A DNA stretch of 64,000 nt from Suttonella indologenes (GCF_900460215.1 NZ_UHIA01000003.1:186001-250000), one strand, 5' to 3'. Shown: positions 52,669 to 60,773, counted from the first letter of the stretch. Translations and numbers: made by a program. Notes: generated by a model not told the origin, from the letters alone.

Positions 52669-53230
52669 GCGATAATCGAGAAAAGCTAATTCGTCTTCTT
52701 GCCGTGGAAGACACGGCAATGGTAAATTTGAAAGCTACTAGCTCAGCAAAAAAACTGGCTGCCTCGCGTCAGAGGCTACTAAACCATATTAAAGAAGTTG
52801 CTAAATCAGGTGATTTGCAAGATATGATTTCCACTGAAAAGGAAATTATTACCAATGACTTGGAGCGACACAGTAATAGTACGATTATGGAAGGAAGCCT
52901 TAAAGCAGCGATTAACGAAATGAGCGTAATACAAAAGCATTTGGCTATTGTTGATGACCCTCAGAAGTATAAAGCTGTAGATGAAGCGCACAGCTTACTT
53001 AAAAATCGCCAAAGGGGTGTTTGCCCTTGGACGAAGCACGCCAAAGCTTCAAAAGCCATTTTGCGCGTTTGGTGAATATGGACAAATCGCGCCTAGATGA
53101 CGACGAAAAAAAGATTATCGATGCACGTAAATCAATGATTAGCAGCGCACAAAAGCTTTATATGGCTCGCCAAGCAAACACACTTGGTGTTGATATTGGT
53201 CAAAACAAAAAGCAGTCTCTCAAACACTGA
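52665..53230 (+). pseudogene. hypothetical coiled-coil protein, probably frameshifted
   Basis: GTG at 52665 opens MSDNREKLIRLLAVEDTAMVNLK..., a mostly helical protein to residue about 120 (LLKNRQRG). There the frame runs into junk (VCPWTKHAKASKAILRVW, stop 53075). The -1 frame continues smoothly LPLDEARQSFKSHFARLVNMDKSRLDDDEKKIIDARK to 53230. A lost base near the GGGG at about 53019 would explain this. Alternatively there are two short overlapping genes. No family recognised. Confidence 0.5.
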
Positions 53231-53240
53231 TAATCCAGTA

Positions 53241-53414
53241 TTACCGGCTTAAATTCTTCTTTGATAGGTTCTGCTCTTCCTCGATCAGCTGCTGGCGCAT
53301 CCATTTGGACGCCTGCTGCAAGTCTTGCCTGAGCGATTCGATTTCGGATGGAGTTAACATCAGTGGCGGCAAAGGCGTGTCTGACTTTGGATTGTGTGAT
53401 TTTTTCGATTCCAT
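53241..53414 (-). CDS. small conserved-type protein (57 residues)
   Basis: Too short for most gene calls. ATG 53414 reads MESKKSHNPKSDTPLPPLML and continues TPSEIESLRQDLQQASKWMRQQLIEEEQ, ending at TAA 53241. The 'pLtPsEIesLRqD...a..wmr..l' pattern recurs in my memory in small proteins of plasmids and integrative elements, beside partition or phosphoribosyltransferase genes. Function unknown. It lies 28 bp downstream of the phosphoribosyltransferase fragment on the same strand, supporting a shared operon. Confidence 0.55.
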   Translation of the reverse strand: MESKKSHNPKSDTPLPPLMLTPSEIESLRQDLQQASKWMRQQLIEEEQNLSKKNLSR

Positions 53415-53442
53415 TCTAGTTTGCTGTTTCCGGACTGGGTAA

Positions 53443-53930
53443 TTACCTTGATAAGGAGCGCTTAGGCTCGCGGATCTTTGCTAATGGTTCTTTGGTGCTA
53501 TAGGGTATTGCTTGAAGAGACTTTGTTATGCGGGCAAGCGAAATCGCTTTTTGTTCTTCGGAAGTGGCTGCTCCTTTATCCAACTGGATGCCGCCCACAT
53601 ATTTTGCTTGAGTGATTCGAGTTCTGAGGCTGTGAGCATTCGGGATTGATCGAACGTGCTCTGCTTCTGAGTGGGTGAGTTCACTGATGCCATAACCAAA
53701 TTCCTTGTTCCAATATTCTTCTATATCGTTACCATGCTTGGAGCGTATATTATCCAAAATTTCTTTACTTGGCGCAAGTTGCAATGAGCGTTGCTGAGCG
53801 CATATGACCATCATACCGATGGTTTGGCCTCCATTATTATTGATATGCCCACGTAATGCCGCAAGTGTGCCGCCCATCGTGAGAGTGTCATCAATCAGAA
53901 TATACTTACACGGCTCGACCTTTCCCTCGA
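53443..53930 (-). pseudogene. phosphoribosyltransferase-like protein, N-terminus missing
   Basis: The frame reads EPCKYILIDDTLTMGGTLAALRGHINNNGG, with the PRPP-binding motif ILIDDTLTMGGTLA, then GMMVICAQQRSLQLAPSKEILDNIRSKHG. This is a type I phosphoribosyltransferase fold of the kind seen on plasmids and integrative elements, about 161 residues surviving. Coding stops at about 53930, at the end of an IS256-type remnant, so the first part of the domain is lost. An ATG at 53877 is internal, not the real start. Confidence 0.7.
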
Positions 53931-53934
53931 ACGA

Positions 53935-54424
53935 GGGCGTTCAGAAATCTATGTCAGTTCAATCAAAGGCTCATCACCTTATCTAAGCGCCCGGGGAAAT
54001 GGATAGACAACTGCATCATAGTTTGTCCCCAATTGTTGATAGGTCTTGTCCATTTCTCACCGGCATTTAATATAGCCACATACAGTAATTTAAGCAAGCT
54101 GTTTTCATTGAGGAAAGCACCTTTAGTTTTAGTCAACTTACGAAACTGGCGATGCAGCGCTTCAACCGTATTGGTGGTATAAATCTGTAACCGTTACGGC
54201 GGTTATTACTATTGAGATTCTGCCCAAGATAACTTTCTATTTCAGCTGATAAAGCTGCTTCAGTAAGTTGTTTAATAAGCGGGGCTAGGACCCCATCACT
54301 GCCTGTGATGGGCTTACCTGCTTGGATGGCTTTTAAAGCTTCGTTAAAGTCAAAGTGTTGCATAATGTCATTCCTTGTTTTCTGGATAGTTTATGGGAGT
54401 GACACAGTTTTTTGAACACTACCT
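53935..54424 (-). mobile_element. internally deleted IS256-family element
   Basis: Ends with related inverted repeats (GTTCAGAAATCTATGTCA on the left, GTTCAAAAAACTGTGTCA inward from the right). Inside is the transposase start MQHFDFNEALKAIQAGKPI...NNRRNG (54363 leftwards), joined out of frame to the C-terminal part YTTNTVEALHRQFRKLTKTK... INNWGQTMMQLSIHFPGR, ending near 53965. About 0.8 kb of the gene, including the first catalytic Asp residues, is deleted. It cannot transpose by itself but keeps both ends. Confidence 0.8.
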
Positions 54425-54699
54425 GGGATTTCAGCTCAAAACCGCAGCCGTTTCGGACATTGGGAAGCGGATACGGTATTGGGTGTCGCAGGCGGTGCCT
54501 GTTTGCTTACTCTGACGGAACGCAAAAGCCGTTTTGAGTTGGTGAAAAAGATTGCAGGCAAAAAAGCATTGTTGGTGAAAGAGGCGATGATATGTAAGGC
54601 GCGGCGCATTTTTGCATTTTCCGCGCGTTAATTTTGCATCGAATATTAAGCGCAGCACGCATTAATTTTGCATTGCTGCAAACAAAAGACGCGCAAAAA

Positions 54700-54926
54700 C
54701 TATACCCCAAACTCAGTATAAACCACCGCCGGCGCTTCGCTCAGCACCTCTTTTGTCGCCACATCGTAATAGACGGTTTTCCCGTCTCGGCGCTGCCGTG
54801 CAAGATAACCTCCGTGCCGTTGGGCGTTTGTGCCACTAGCACACCACCACCGCGATTGCCCGTGATTTTTGCCGTGGCGCGTGGGTGAGCGGCAAAAAGC
54901 TGATTAAACTGCTGATAAAGGTTCAT
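54700..54926 (-). pseudogene. small phage-like protein, frameshifted
   Basis: Starts MNLYQQFNQLFAAHPRATAK, then ITGNRGGGVLVAQTPNGTEVILHGSAETG. Beyond this the frame turns to PSITMWRQKRC and stops, whereas the +1-shifted frame continues KTVYYDVATKEVLSEAPAVV and YTEFGV to TAG at 54700. One base is missing in GAGACGGG. The layout (short helix, then a GGGVLV..P.G..v...G.a..G..V beta barrel) recalls small proteins of tailed or filamentous phages. ATGA overlap with the upstream gene. Confidence 0.55.
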
Positions 54927-55111
54927 GCTATATTCTCTTGTTTTTTATAGGCTTCTAGGGCGGCGATAAATAAGGCATTATTTGCCAAGCCTTGCTCTGT
55001 GGCGATACGCTCGAATTCCTCGACGACGGCTATCGGCAGTTTAAAGGCTTTTAGCTTGACATCTCGCCGTGCATCGCTTTCTGCCTGTATTTGATTGCGT
55101 GTTTTTGCCAT
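54923..55111 (-). CDS. small ribbon-helix-helix-like protein
   Basis: 62 residues, MAKTRNQIQAESDARRDVKLKAFKLPIAVVEEFERIATEQGL... The segment VKLKAFKLPIAVVEEFERIATEQGLANNALFIAALEAY fits a ribbon-helix-helix DNA-binding fold (beta strand VKLKAFKLP, two helices). It was probably a regulator of the small element it sits in. It is the first of two overlapping genes (ATGA). Name and target unknown. Confidence 0.55.
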   Translation of the reverse strand: MAKTRNQIQAESDARRDVKLKAFKLPIAVVEEFERIATEQGLANNALFIAALEAYKKQENIA

Positions 55112-55146
55112 TTGCTTTTCCCTATTTATTTGCTATGATTGAAAGA

Positions 55147-55305
55147 GGTGAGGCGGCTGCCTCACCCGTTCTCGTTACCAAGCTGTTTGCGACAGCATCA
55201 GTAGCGTTAGTAGAACGATTATTTTGATGACTGCATTCATCGGATAATCCTTTCTAAGCCCCCATCGAAAGCTGGGGGTTTACTTTATCAGCGCCTTGCT
55301 GATAC
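55147..55305. repeat. three hairpins in the cryptic insertion
   Basis: GGTGAGGCGGCTGCCTCACC at 55147-55166 (8-bp stem). CCCCCA...TGGGGG at 55259-55278, with T-rich flank. ATCAGC-GCCTT-GCTGAT at about 55288-55304. They lie around the small peptide frame and may be terminators or a replication or packaging signal of the source element. Confidence 0.5.
55175..55240 (-). CDS. 21-residue hydrophobic peptide frame
   Basis: ATG 55240, nine bases after AAAGGA, reads MNAVIKIIVLLTLLMLSQTA followed by Trp and stop. It looks like a single membrane helix. It is followed by a strong hairpin (GGTGAGGC/GCCTCACC). Small hydrophobic peptides are common in filamentous phages and as toxins of type I systems. 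Neither is shown here, and chance cannot be excluded at this length. Confidence 0.35.
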   Translation of the reverse strand: MNAVIKIIVLLTLLMLSQTAW

Positions 55306-55729
55306 GCATATCATAGGTTATCCTACTAAATGATGCAAGTATTTACTTGCTTTTTCTTTGTTATTTATCCAAATATCTATCTAAAATAACAGGTTGCCAC
55401 AGATAATACTGCTTACACCGCATAAATTACGGTCAATTACGCCGGACAGAGGCAAGGAATTTGCCAAACATAGTTTAGTTACGCAAACATTAGGCGCAGC
55501 TTTTTATTTCCCCGAGCCGCATCAGCCGTGGCAAAGGGGGACAAATGAAAATACAAACGGGTTGCTCAGGGAGTTTTTCCCCAAGCAACAGGATATAAAC
55601 CGGTGGAGCGATGATTATATTCAATCGGTCGTTGACAAATTAAATCTACGACCGAGAAAGTGTTTAGGCTGGAAAACACCTTATGAAGTCTACTTTAAAA
55701 AACTATTGCACTTGGTTTGATAATTCAAG

Positions 55730-55912
55730 GGAAAAAAATACCGCTTTCAAAATCCGCTACATCAAAATTACAAACATTATCAGGCAATTGCCGATCTCTT
55801 AGCCATTCCGAGAGAAAAAATTCATTCTGACGTTGTTTTTATCGGAGATGCGGAATTCAAAACCGATATCCCCGAGCGGGTTTATTGTGGCAAATCCGCT
55901 TATGCCGCCTTA
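55730..55912 (+). pseudogene. NERD (nuclease-related) domain fragment
   Basis: One frame reads GKKYRFQNPLHQNYKHYQAI, then ADLLAIPREKIHSDVVFIGDAEFKTDIPERV, closely following the NERD pattern ('NPl.QNykH...l...lgi...k.hsvVvFvGd.efkt..p..v'). It begins at the end of IS30 copy 2 and is interrupted by MITE copy 4, leaving only an internal piece. NERD domains occur in restriction-like or DNA-processing proteins. Confidence 0.6.
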
Positions 55913-56021
55913 TATAGTCGAAGAATTGAAAAAGTATTACGGCGTTGGCTCGCCTTGCCGTACTATCTGTACTGTCTGCGGCTCGCCGCCTTGTACTACT
56001 TTTCCACTTCTCCGAACTATT
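55913..56021 (+). mobile_element. MITE copy 4, in the NERD fragment
   Basis: TATAGTCGAAGAATTGAAAA to ...CTTCTCCGAACTAT, TA at the left edge. It has small changes (TTTCCACTTCTCCGAACT) at the right end. Inserted in a coding remnant. Confidence 0.8.
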
Positions 56022-56101
56022 ACGAGCAGAAAAAAGAAATTTTATTTGAAAAACAGTACCTTTTGCATTGATGTGAATCAATGGTTAGGAATGATGAATT
56101 A

Positions 56102-56809
56102 TCATTTTTTTGCGGCTTTGAAAGATAAGGTTGCTACGCTACGTTGTAAATGCGCTTTGGCATCATCAGGCGTTGGGTGATTTACCAGTGCAGCAATTAC
56201 ATTTAATGCGTCATTACGCACGGTCAGCGTCACTTTACCGTCTTTATCTGTTTTTTGTTTTTCCGCAAAATTATTGATGTAATCATTAGTAACAGGCACG
56301 TCTGCAGCAGGTTTGCCATCAACATAAACCGTAACGACAAGCTGCTCACCTTGTTTCACCGCTGAAGGATCTTGTTCAGGAATAACTTGTACAGGTAATT
56401 CTGCAAACGGCTTCATTTCGCCTTGATATGATTTTAATACGGAAATGTTATATTTAAGAGAAGTAGAAGTATCTACTGGTTTGCTGATATCTTTCTCTGC
56501 GACTTCTTTCCAGCGACCATTTTCACCTTTCTCCCAAAAACCATTATTGAAGAATACAGTTAACACGGCTGCATCTTTAGCATCAATGGTGCTATGGCTT
56601 GGCTTTTTGCTTACCACGACTTCGCTGGTGGCAAATTTTTCGTCATAACCATTGACCCACGCTAATTTTTCCTTTTCATAAGCATCATCTGCAACCCCCA
56701 TGCCGTAAACTACGGATAATTCACCAAAATGAGGTGTTACCCAAACGCCATGTGCGGAACTGGCTTGCATAATTAATGCAGCGCTTGCTGCAAGAAGTAA
56801 TTTTTTCAT
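56102..56809 (-). CDS. periplasmic DUF4198-family protein, possible nickel/cobalt uptake component
   Basis: 235 residues with a clear signal peptide (MKKLLLAASAALIMQASSAHG) exposing an N-terminal His after cleavage near SSA-HG. The mature part is HGVWVTPHFGELSVVYGMGVADDAYEKEK..., with a C-terminal carboxypeptidase-regulatory-like sandwich (VTVYVDGKPAADVPVTNDYIN, KVTLTVRNDALNVIAALVNHP). This is the DUF4198 architecture; in Pasteurellaceae such a protein (NikK) supports a nickel transporter. No transporter genes adjoin it, probably lost in the rearranged region to its right. GGAGAT precedes the ATG. Confidence 0.78.
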   Translation of the reverse strand: MKKLLLAASAALIMQASSAHGVWVTPHFGELSVVYGMGVADDAYEKEKLAWVNGYDEKFATSEVVVSKKPSHSTIDAKDAAVLTVFFNNGFWEKGENGRWKEVAEKDISKPVDTSTSLKYNISVLKSYQGEMKPFAELPVQVIPEQDPSAVKQGEQLVVTVYVDGKPAADVPVTNDYINNFAEKQKTDKDGKVTLTVRNDALNVIAALVNHPTPDDAKAHLQRSVATLSFKAAKK

Positions 56810-56936
56810 ATTGGATCTCCCATAAAAATAACAATGCCAAACTGGCTTGTAAATAATAATGCTTTTGTAAATATTTTGCTATTGATATTTGTCAAAAACC
56901 GTTATTATTTACTACGTTTTTTGTTCCTGAATTTAC

Positions 56937-57126
56937 AATCCAAGTACAAAAAAGAAGCATTCACAATAGAGTATCATTTTGTTCCCCAACAAAAAAGGAC
57001 TTTAAAATGAACGCTTCTTACCGACATCTTACGCTTTTAGAACGGGAAAGCATAATGATTCTGCTCGCTCAAGGCAAAAAACAGTCCGAGATTGCCCGAC
57101 AATTAGGACGGAGCTGCAGCACGATA
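56937..57126 (+). pseudogene. IS30-family remnant, copy 3 (left end and N-terminus)
   Basis: The left inverted repeat TGAATTTACAATCCAAGTAC is followed by ATG 57007 and MNASYRHLTLLERESIMILL, AQGKKQSEIARQLGRSCSTIS, the helix-turn-helix of IS30 transposases. After STIS the frame diverges at about 57126. The next 66 bases in one frame read VLPWLIFTTMGLATAAATYPL, like a membrane helix from another gene, then MITE copy 5 starts. Confidence 0.8.
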
Positions 57127-57192
57127 TCCGTGTCCTGCCTTGGCTAATTTTCACCACCATGGGGCTTGCCACCGCCGCCGCCACTTACCCGC

Positions 57193-57301
57193 TATAGTCA
57201 AAGAATTGAAAAAGTATTACGGCGTTGGCTCGCCTTGCCGTACGCTCTTGTACTGTCTGCGGCTCGCCGCCTTGTACTACTTTTTCACTTCTCCGACTAT
57301 A
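57193..57301 (+). mobile_element. MITE copy 5
   Basis: TATAGTCAAAGAATTGAAAA to ...CTTCTCCGACTATA with TA edges; the internal GTACGCTCTTGTACTG variant matches copy 3. Confidence 0.85.
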
Positions 57302-57330
57302 CTTTCGCCGTTATCCCGAAGCTATTACCC

Positions 57331-57362
57331 AATAAAAAAGGCTTTGCATTGTTGCAAAGCCT
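57331..57362 (-). terminator. intrinsic terminator of the OmpA-like gene
   Basis: Stem AGGCTTTGC/GCAAAGCCT with a six-base loop; on the minus strand it is followed by TTTTTTATT. It is 19 bp past the stop codon. Confidence 0.85.
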
Positions 57363-57380
57363 GAAAAAACCGCATTTCGC

Positions 57381-58046
57381 TTAGTAAACCGTTTGATAGG
57401 CTGCTTGCGGATTATGCTCGGAAATCGCCTTAATAAAGATTTCCACGCGGCGGTTTTGCTGACGACCGCTTGCGTTGGCATTAGAAGCGCGCGGATAATT
57501 TTCGCCGTAGCCACGTACTACAATACGCTGCGGATTCACACCTTGGCTAGATAAATATTGCGCCGCCGAATTGGCACGACGCTCAGACAAACCCTGATTG
57601 TAGTTGGCATTGCCTACATTATCCGTGTAGCCATACACATGCACCACGGTTTGCGGATATTGATTCATCGTCTGCGCCACGCTATTCAGCGTTTGATAGA
57701 AATTCGGCTGAATTTGGTATTGATTGGTCGCAAATAAGACATCTCCGGGGATATTAAGCTGTAAAGTACTTTCATTCACACGCGTGACATTCACGCCGGT
57801 GCCCTGCATTTGCTGCTGCAACTGACGCTGCTGCTGATCCATATAATTACCGATCGCCGCACCTGCTAAAGCACCGACAACCGCGCCGACATAGCGACCA
57901 TTGTTATCATTAATCTGATGACCTGTCACACCGCCGGCTACCGCACCAATCATGCCGCCGATTGCTGCGCGTTGGTTTTCCGTCATATTACTGACGCAAC
58001 CGCTGACCAAGGCGGCAATTAATAAAGGGGCTAATGCTTTCTTCAT
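57381..58046 (-). CDS. OmpA-family peptidoglycan-binding lipoprotein with glycine zipper (YiaD-like)
   Basis: 221 residues with lipoprotein signal PLLIAALVSGCVSN (lipobox VSGC). A glycine-zipper segment (AAIGGMIGAVAGGVTGHQ...GAVVGALAGAAIGNYMD) then leads to an OmpA C-terminal domain (about residues 95-208: LLFATNQYQIQPNFYQTLNSVAQTMN-type start, VHVYGYTDNVGNANYNQGLSERRANSAAQYL, GYGENYPRASNANASGRQQNRRVEIFI). The NxxLSxxRA and NRRVEI residues bind diaminopimelate of peptidoglycan. Length and order match E. coli YiaD. Tethers the outer membrane to the wall. Confidence 0.9.
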   Translation of the reverse strand: MKKALAPLLIAALVSGCVSNMTENQRAAIGGMIGAVAGGVTGHQINDNNGRYVGAVVGALAGAAIGNYMDQQQRQLQQQMQGTGVNVTRVNESTLQLNIPGDVLFATNQYQIQPNFYQTLNSVAQTMNQYPQTVVHVYGYTDNVGNANYNQGLSERRANSAAQYLSSQGVNPQRIVVRGYGENYPRASNANASGRQQNRRVEIFIKAISEHNPQAAYQTVY

Positions 58047-58678
58047 CGTTTACTCCTGTGTTTAAAAGAAGACTATCATACCGAAAACAGAACAGAAAAA
58101 GATAGTTTTTTCTTTCAAAGCCAAAATAAACTTATAAAACTAAATAAATCAAAGCCTAAGCTACAATTGCCGTATCGCCTTCACTGCTCACTCAATCTAA
58201 CTCTCCGATATCGAAGAGACGTTACCAATAAACTCACAAATAATTTTTTAAACATGCTTTTCCTTTTTATTGAAACGAATCAAAATAAAAAAGAGCAATC
58301 ACAGTATCATCATGGATTACAAAAATCTTATATTATAACAAAATGAAATTAAGTCATATTTTAAGTTTTTCTTCATAAATCTTTAGGGCAAATCATTTTA
58401 CCCCATTCTCATGTTGGACTTATAATTAATGCCTATTATCCTGCAAAAACAAATATACAACACTGATTTATAAATTATTTTCTAACGAAAACATCTTCAA
58501 TAATCTTTTCTGCAGGCAGCGCAAAAATAATCTATTTAATTGATATAATTAAATAATAATTACAAGCAGCAACCCCAATACGAGCGACAATTACCCAAGA
58601 CATGCTCCGCAGAAAAATACAAAAGAAGAGGTTTTTGCTAGACTTTAGCTTCTTTCTTAATACCTATTTTTACACACT
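58047..58678. other. AT-rich gene-free gap
   Basis: 632 bp between divergent OmpA-like and ung genes. I see no convincing open frame, RNA gene or repeat. The ung side has no strong Shine-Dalgarno. Probably holds both promoters. Confidence 0.5.
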
Positions 58679-59374
58679 ATGCACATCAATCCAGACAACG
58701 TCCGCATCGAAACCTCTTGGAAACAAGCCCTCTATCCCTGCTTCAGCCGCCCCTATTTTCAGCGCATCAAACAAGCCCTGCTCGATGCCAAAACGCAGGG
58801 TAAAACCGTCTATCCGCCCAACCGCCTCATCTTTAACGCCTTTGAACAAACGCCCTTCGAGCAAGTAAAAATCGTCATTCTCGGGCAAGATCCTTATCAC
58901 GGCGCAGGACAAGCGATGGGGCTGTCCTTTTCCGTGCCGCGAGGCATTGCCGTGCCGGCATCGCTCAAAAACATCTACAAAGAACTGCAAATGGAATACC
59001 CAAACTACCGCATTCCCGCGCACGGCGACCTACAATACTGGGCGCAGCAAGGCGTGCTGCTGCTCAATGCCTCACTCACCGTCCTTGCGGGACAAGCCGC
59101 CAGCCACAGCCAAATCGGCTGGCTGGAATTTAGCGACGACATCATCCGTACCTTAAACCAAGCCCACAGCGGACTCGTCTTCATGCTCTGGGGGAATTTT
59201 GCCAAAAGCAAAGCCGCCCTAATTGATGCCGACAAACATTGCATTCTTACCGCCGCCCACCCATCGCCGCTTGCCCGCGGCGCCTTCTTCGGCTGCAACC
59301 ACTTCCGCCTTGCCAACGACTATCTGCAAACTCAAGGCAAAACGCCGATTGACTGGCAGATAAGCGCGATTTAA
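58679..59374 (+). CDS. ung: uracil-DNA glycosylase
   Basis: Removes uracil from DNA in base-excision repair. The 231-residue family 1 enzyme has the water-activating motif VKIVILGQDPYHGAGQAMGLSFSVP (catalytic Asp in GQDPYHG), the LLLNASLTV segment with the uracil-contacting Asn, and the DNA-intercalating HPSPLARGAFFGCNHF loop. All catalytic residues are kept. A small gap (25 bp) to the next gene on the same strand suggests possible co-transcription. Confidence 0.96.
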   Translation: MHINPDNVRIETSWKQALYPCFSRPYFQRIKQALLDAKTQGKTVYPPNRLIFNAFEQTPFEQVKIVILGQDPYHGAGQAMGLSFSVPRGIAVPASLKNIYKELQMEYPNYRIPAHGDLQYWAQQGVLLLNASLTVLAGQAASHSQIGWLEFSDDIIRTLNQAHSGLVFMLWGNFAKSKAALIDADKHCILTAAHPSPLARGAFFGCNHFRLANDYLQTQGKTPIDWQISAI

Positions 59375-59399
59375 CAACATTAATTCCACAGGAAAACAT

Positions 59400-60575
59400 A
59401 TGAAAATCCATCACAACATTTGGCATATCCTTTTAGGACTGGGCTTAATAGCCTTAGTTATCGCCTGCTTTTTATTATTCATTTTGCTGATATTTATAGG
59501 CTATAACATCTTATTTAGCTTCATAATGCCGATAAGCCTCATCGCCTTGTATATCAGTTTGTGGATACTCTTCAGCCTCGATGCCGAAGATCGCAGACTC
59601 ATCAAAGGTATTGCCACGCTATGCGCCTGTATCCTGGGTCTGGGCATGACTTATGTCGCCATAAAAGAATGGCGTAATGCACGCTATCGCGCCGTCGCCG
59701 CTGTAAAAGAACTCGAACTGCGCGAATACGAACCTTTCTATTCCGACAAACTGGCGGTTCTTGAACACCCTGCCGATCTGCAACTCAAAGACAATCTGCC
59801 CGTGCTAGACGGCTCCACCGCTCTCTATCCCCTCTATGCCGCCTTTGTGCAGACCGTCTATCCGCCGCAATTGGCACAGGAATACGAAGAGCTGAACCGC
59901 CTAATCCAATCCAGCAAAACCGGCACCGCCTATCAACGCCTGCTAGACGGCGAAGTCGATATCATCTTTGTTCCTGCCCCATCTAAAAGCCATCAAGCCC
60001 TTGCCGACAGCAAAGGACTGCAATTTCAGCTATATCCCATCGGGCAAGAAGCCTTTGTCTTTTTCGTGCATCAAAGCAATCCCGTGAACAATCTGAGCAT
60101 CGCGCAAATTCAACAAATTTATGCCGGCAACATCAAAAATTGGCAGGAAGTCGGCGGCAATAAAGAAGCTATCCGCGCCTTCCAACGTCCGGAAAACTCC
60201 GGCTCACAAACCGCCCTGCAAAGAATCATGGGCGACATCGCGCTAATGAAAGCGCCGAAAGAAGACATTCCCACCGGCATGGACGGCATCATCAGCCAAG
60301 TCGCGGATTACCGCAATTTCCCCAATGCGATAGGCTTTTCCTTCCTGCTCTATTCTTCGCAACTGGTGCAGGAAAAACAAATCAAACGCCTCAGCATCAA
60401 CAATATTGCCCCCAACCATGAAAACATCCGCAATAAAAGCTATCCCTTTACCTATGATTTCTATGCGGTCACCCTAGGCAATGAAAGCCGAGAAACGCAG
60501 CAATTGATTCAATGGATACAATCGCCGCAAGGCAAAGAATTGATTGAAAAAACAGGCTATGTTCCAGTGCCTTGA
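59400..60575 (+). CDS. membrane-anchored PstS-like phosphate-binding-domain protein
   Basis: 391 residues. Three hydrophobic segments come first (LGLIALVIACFLLFILLIFI; ILFSFIMPISLIALYISLWI; GIATLCACILGLGMTYVAI), then a periplasmic PBP_like_2/PstS domain from about residue 100. The latter has DNLPVLDGSTALYPLYAAFV, GEVDIIFVPAPS, FFVHQSNPVNNLSIAQIQQIYAGNIKNWQEVGG and NSGSQTALQRI, with TSQ/S-type phosphate-loop positions (DGSTALYP, NSGSQT). It is not a standard secreted PstS; fusion to membrane helices suggests a sensor or surface-retained receptor. No pst genes adjoin it. AGGAAA precedes the ATG. Confidence 0.78.
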   Translation: MKIHHNIWHILLGLGLIALVIACFLLFILLIFIGYNILFSFIMPISLIALYISLWILFSLDAEDRRLIKGIATLCACILGLGMTYVAIKEWRNARYRAVAAVKELELREYEPFYSDKLAVLEHPADLQLKDNLPVLDGSTALYPLYAAFVQTVYPPQLAQEYEELNRLIQSSKTGTAYQRLLDGEVDIIFVPAPSKSHQALADSKGLQFQLYPIGQEAFVFFVHQSNPVNNLSIAQIQQIYAGNIKNWQEVGGNKEAIRAFQRPENSGSQTALQRIMGDIALMKAPKEDIPTGMDGIISQVADYRNFPNAIGFSFLLYSSQLVQEKQIKRLSINNIAPNHENIRNKSYPFTYDFYAVTLGNESRETQQLIQWIQSPQGKELIEKTGYVPVP

Positions 60576-60641
60576 ACCGGCATCACCTGCCTATCGCTTT
60601 AAACAATAGAGCAAGTCTCATTTCAAGCATTCGCCTTTATT

Positions 60642-60773
60642 ATGTTTCAACACACAGAGCGACACATAAAGCGTCGCTCTACGTGTTGCCCTGAATTGGA
60701 AGAGGTTACACCTCTCCCACAAGATTATCCTCCCTAAAGGGAGGGGTTTCAACCAGTAAGGAAATTTTAATGA
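60642..60773 (+). repeat. three-hairpin dispersed repeat, copy C
   Basis: Complete copy. Hairpin 1 is at 60648-60688 (CAACAC/GTGTTG and AGAGCGAC/GTCGCTCT). Hairpin 2 is at 60702-60714 (GAGGT/ACCTC). Hairpin 3 is at 60729-60744 (CCTCCCT/AGGGAGG). It ends AAGGAAATTTTAATGAAA over the 3' end of the convergent clpB. The start codon here leads only into a 17-codon frame, so no gene uses it. Confidence 0.8.

Larger units (their letters stand above)
54593..55401. mobile_element. ~0.81-kb cryptic insertion inside IS30 copy 2
   Basis: Bounded by GATA on both sides (54589-54592 and 55402-55405), a possible 4-bp target duplication. It contains two overlapping minus-strand genes, a 21-residue hydrophobic peptide frame and several hairpins, plus TTAATTTTGCAT repeated on the left. 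No transposase or integrase. It resembles a fragment or satellite of a small phage or plasmid rather than an IS. Confidence 0.6.
54425..55728 (+). pseudogene. IS30-family transposase remnant, copy 2, split by an insertion
   Basis: 54430-54592 codes ISAQNRSRFGHWEADTVLG...VKEAMI and 55403-55719 continues LLTPHKLRSITPDRGKEFAKHS...KTPYEVYFKKLLHLV with a normal stop. The two pieces would join in frame at ATGATA/GATAATAC. It is nearly identical to copy 1 but lacks the nonsense at the C-terminus. The N-terminal third is missing at the junction with the IS256 remnant. Confidence 0.85.

Noticed and set aside
54431..54658. 75-codon minus-strand frame over the IS30/insertion boundary
   Set aside because: Antisense to IS30 transposase coding; spans a junction of two elements.
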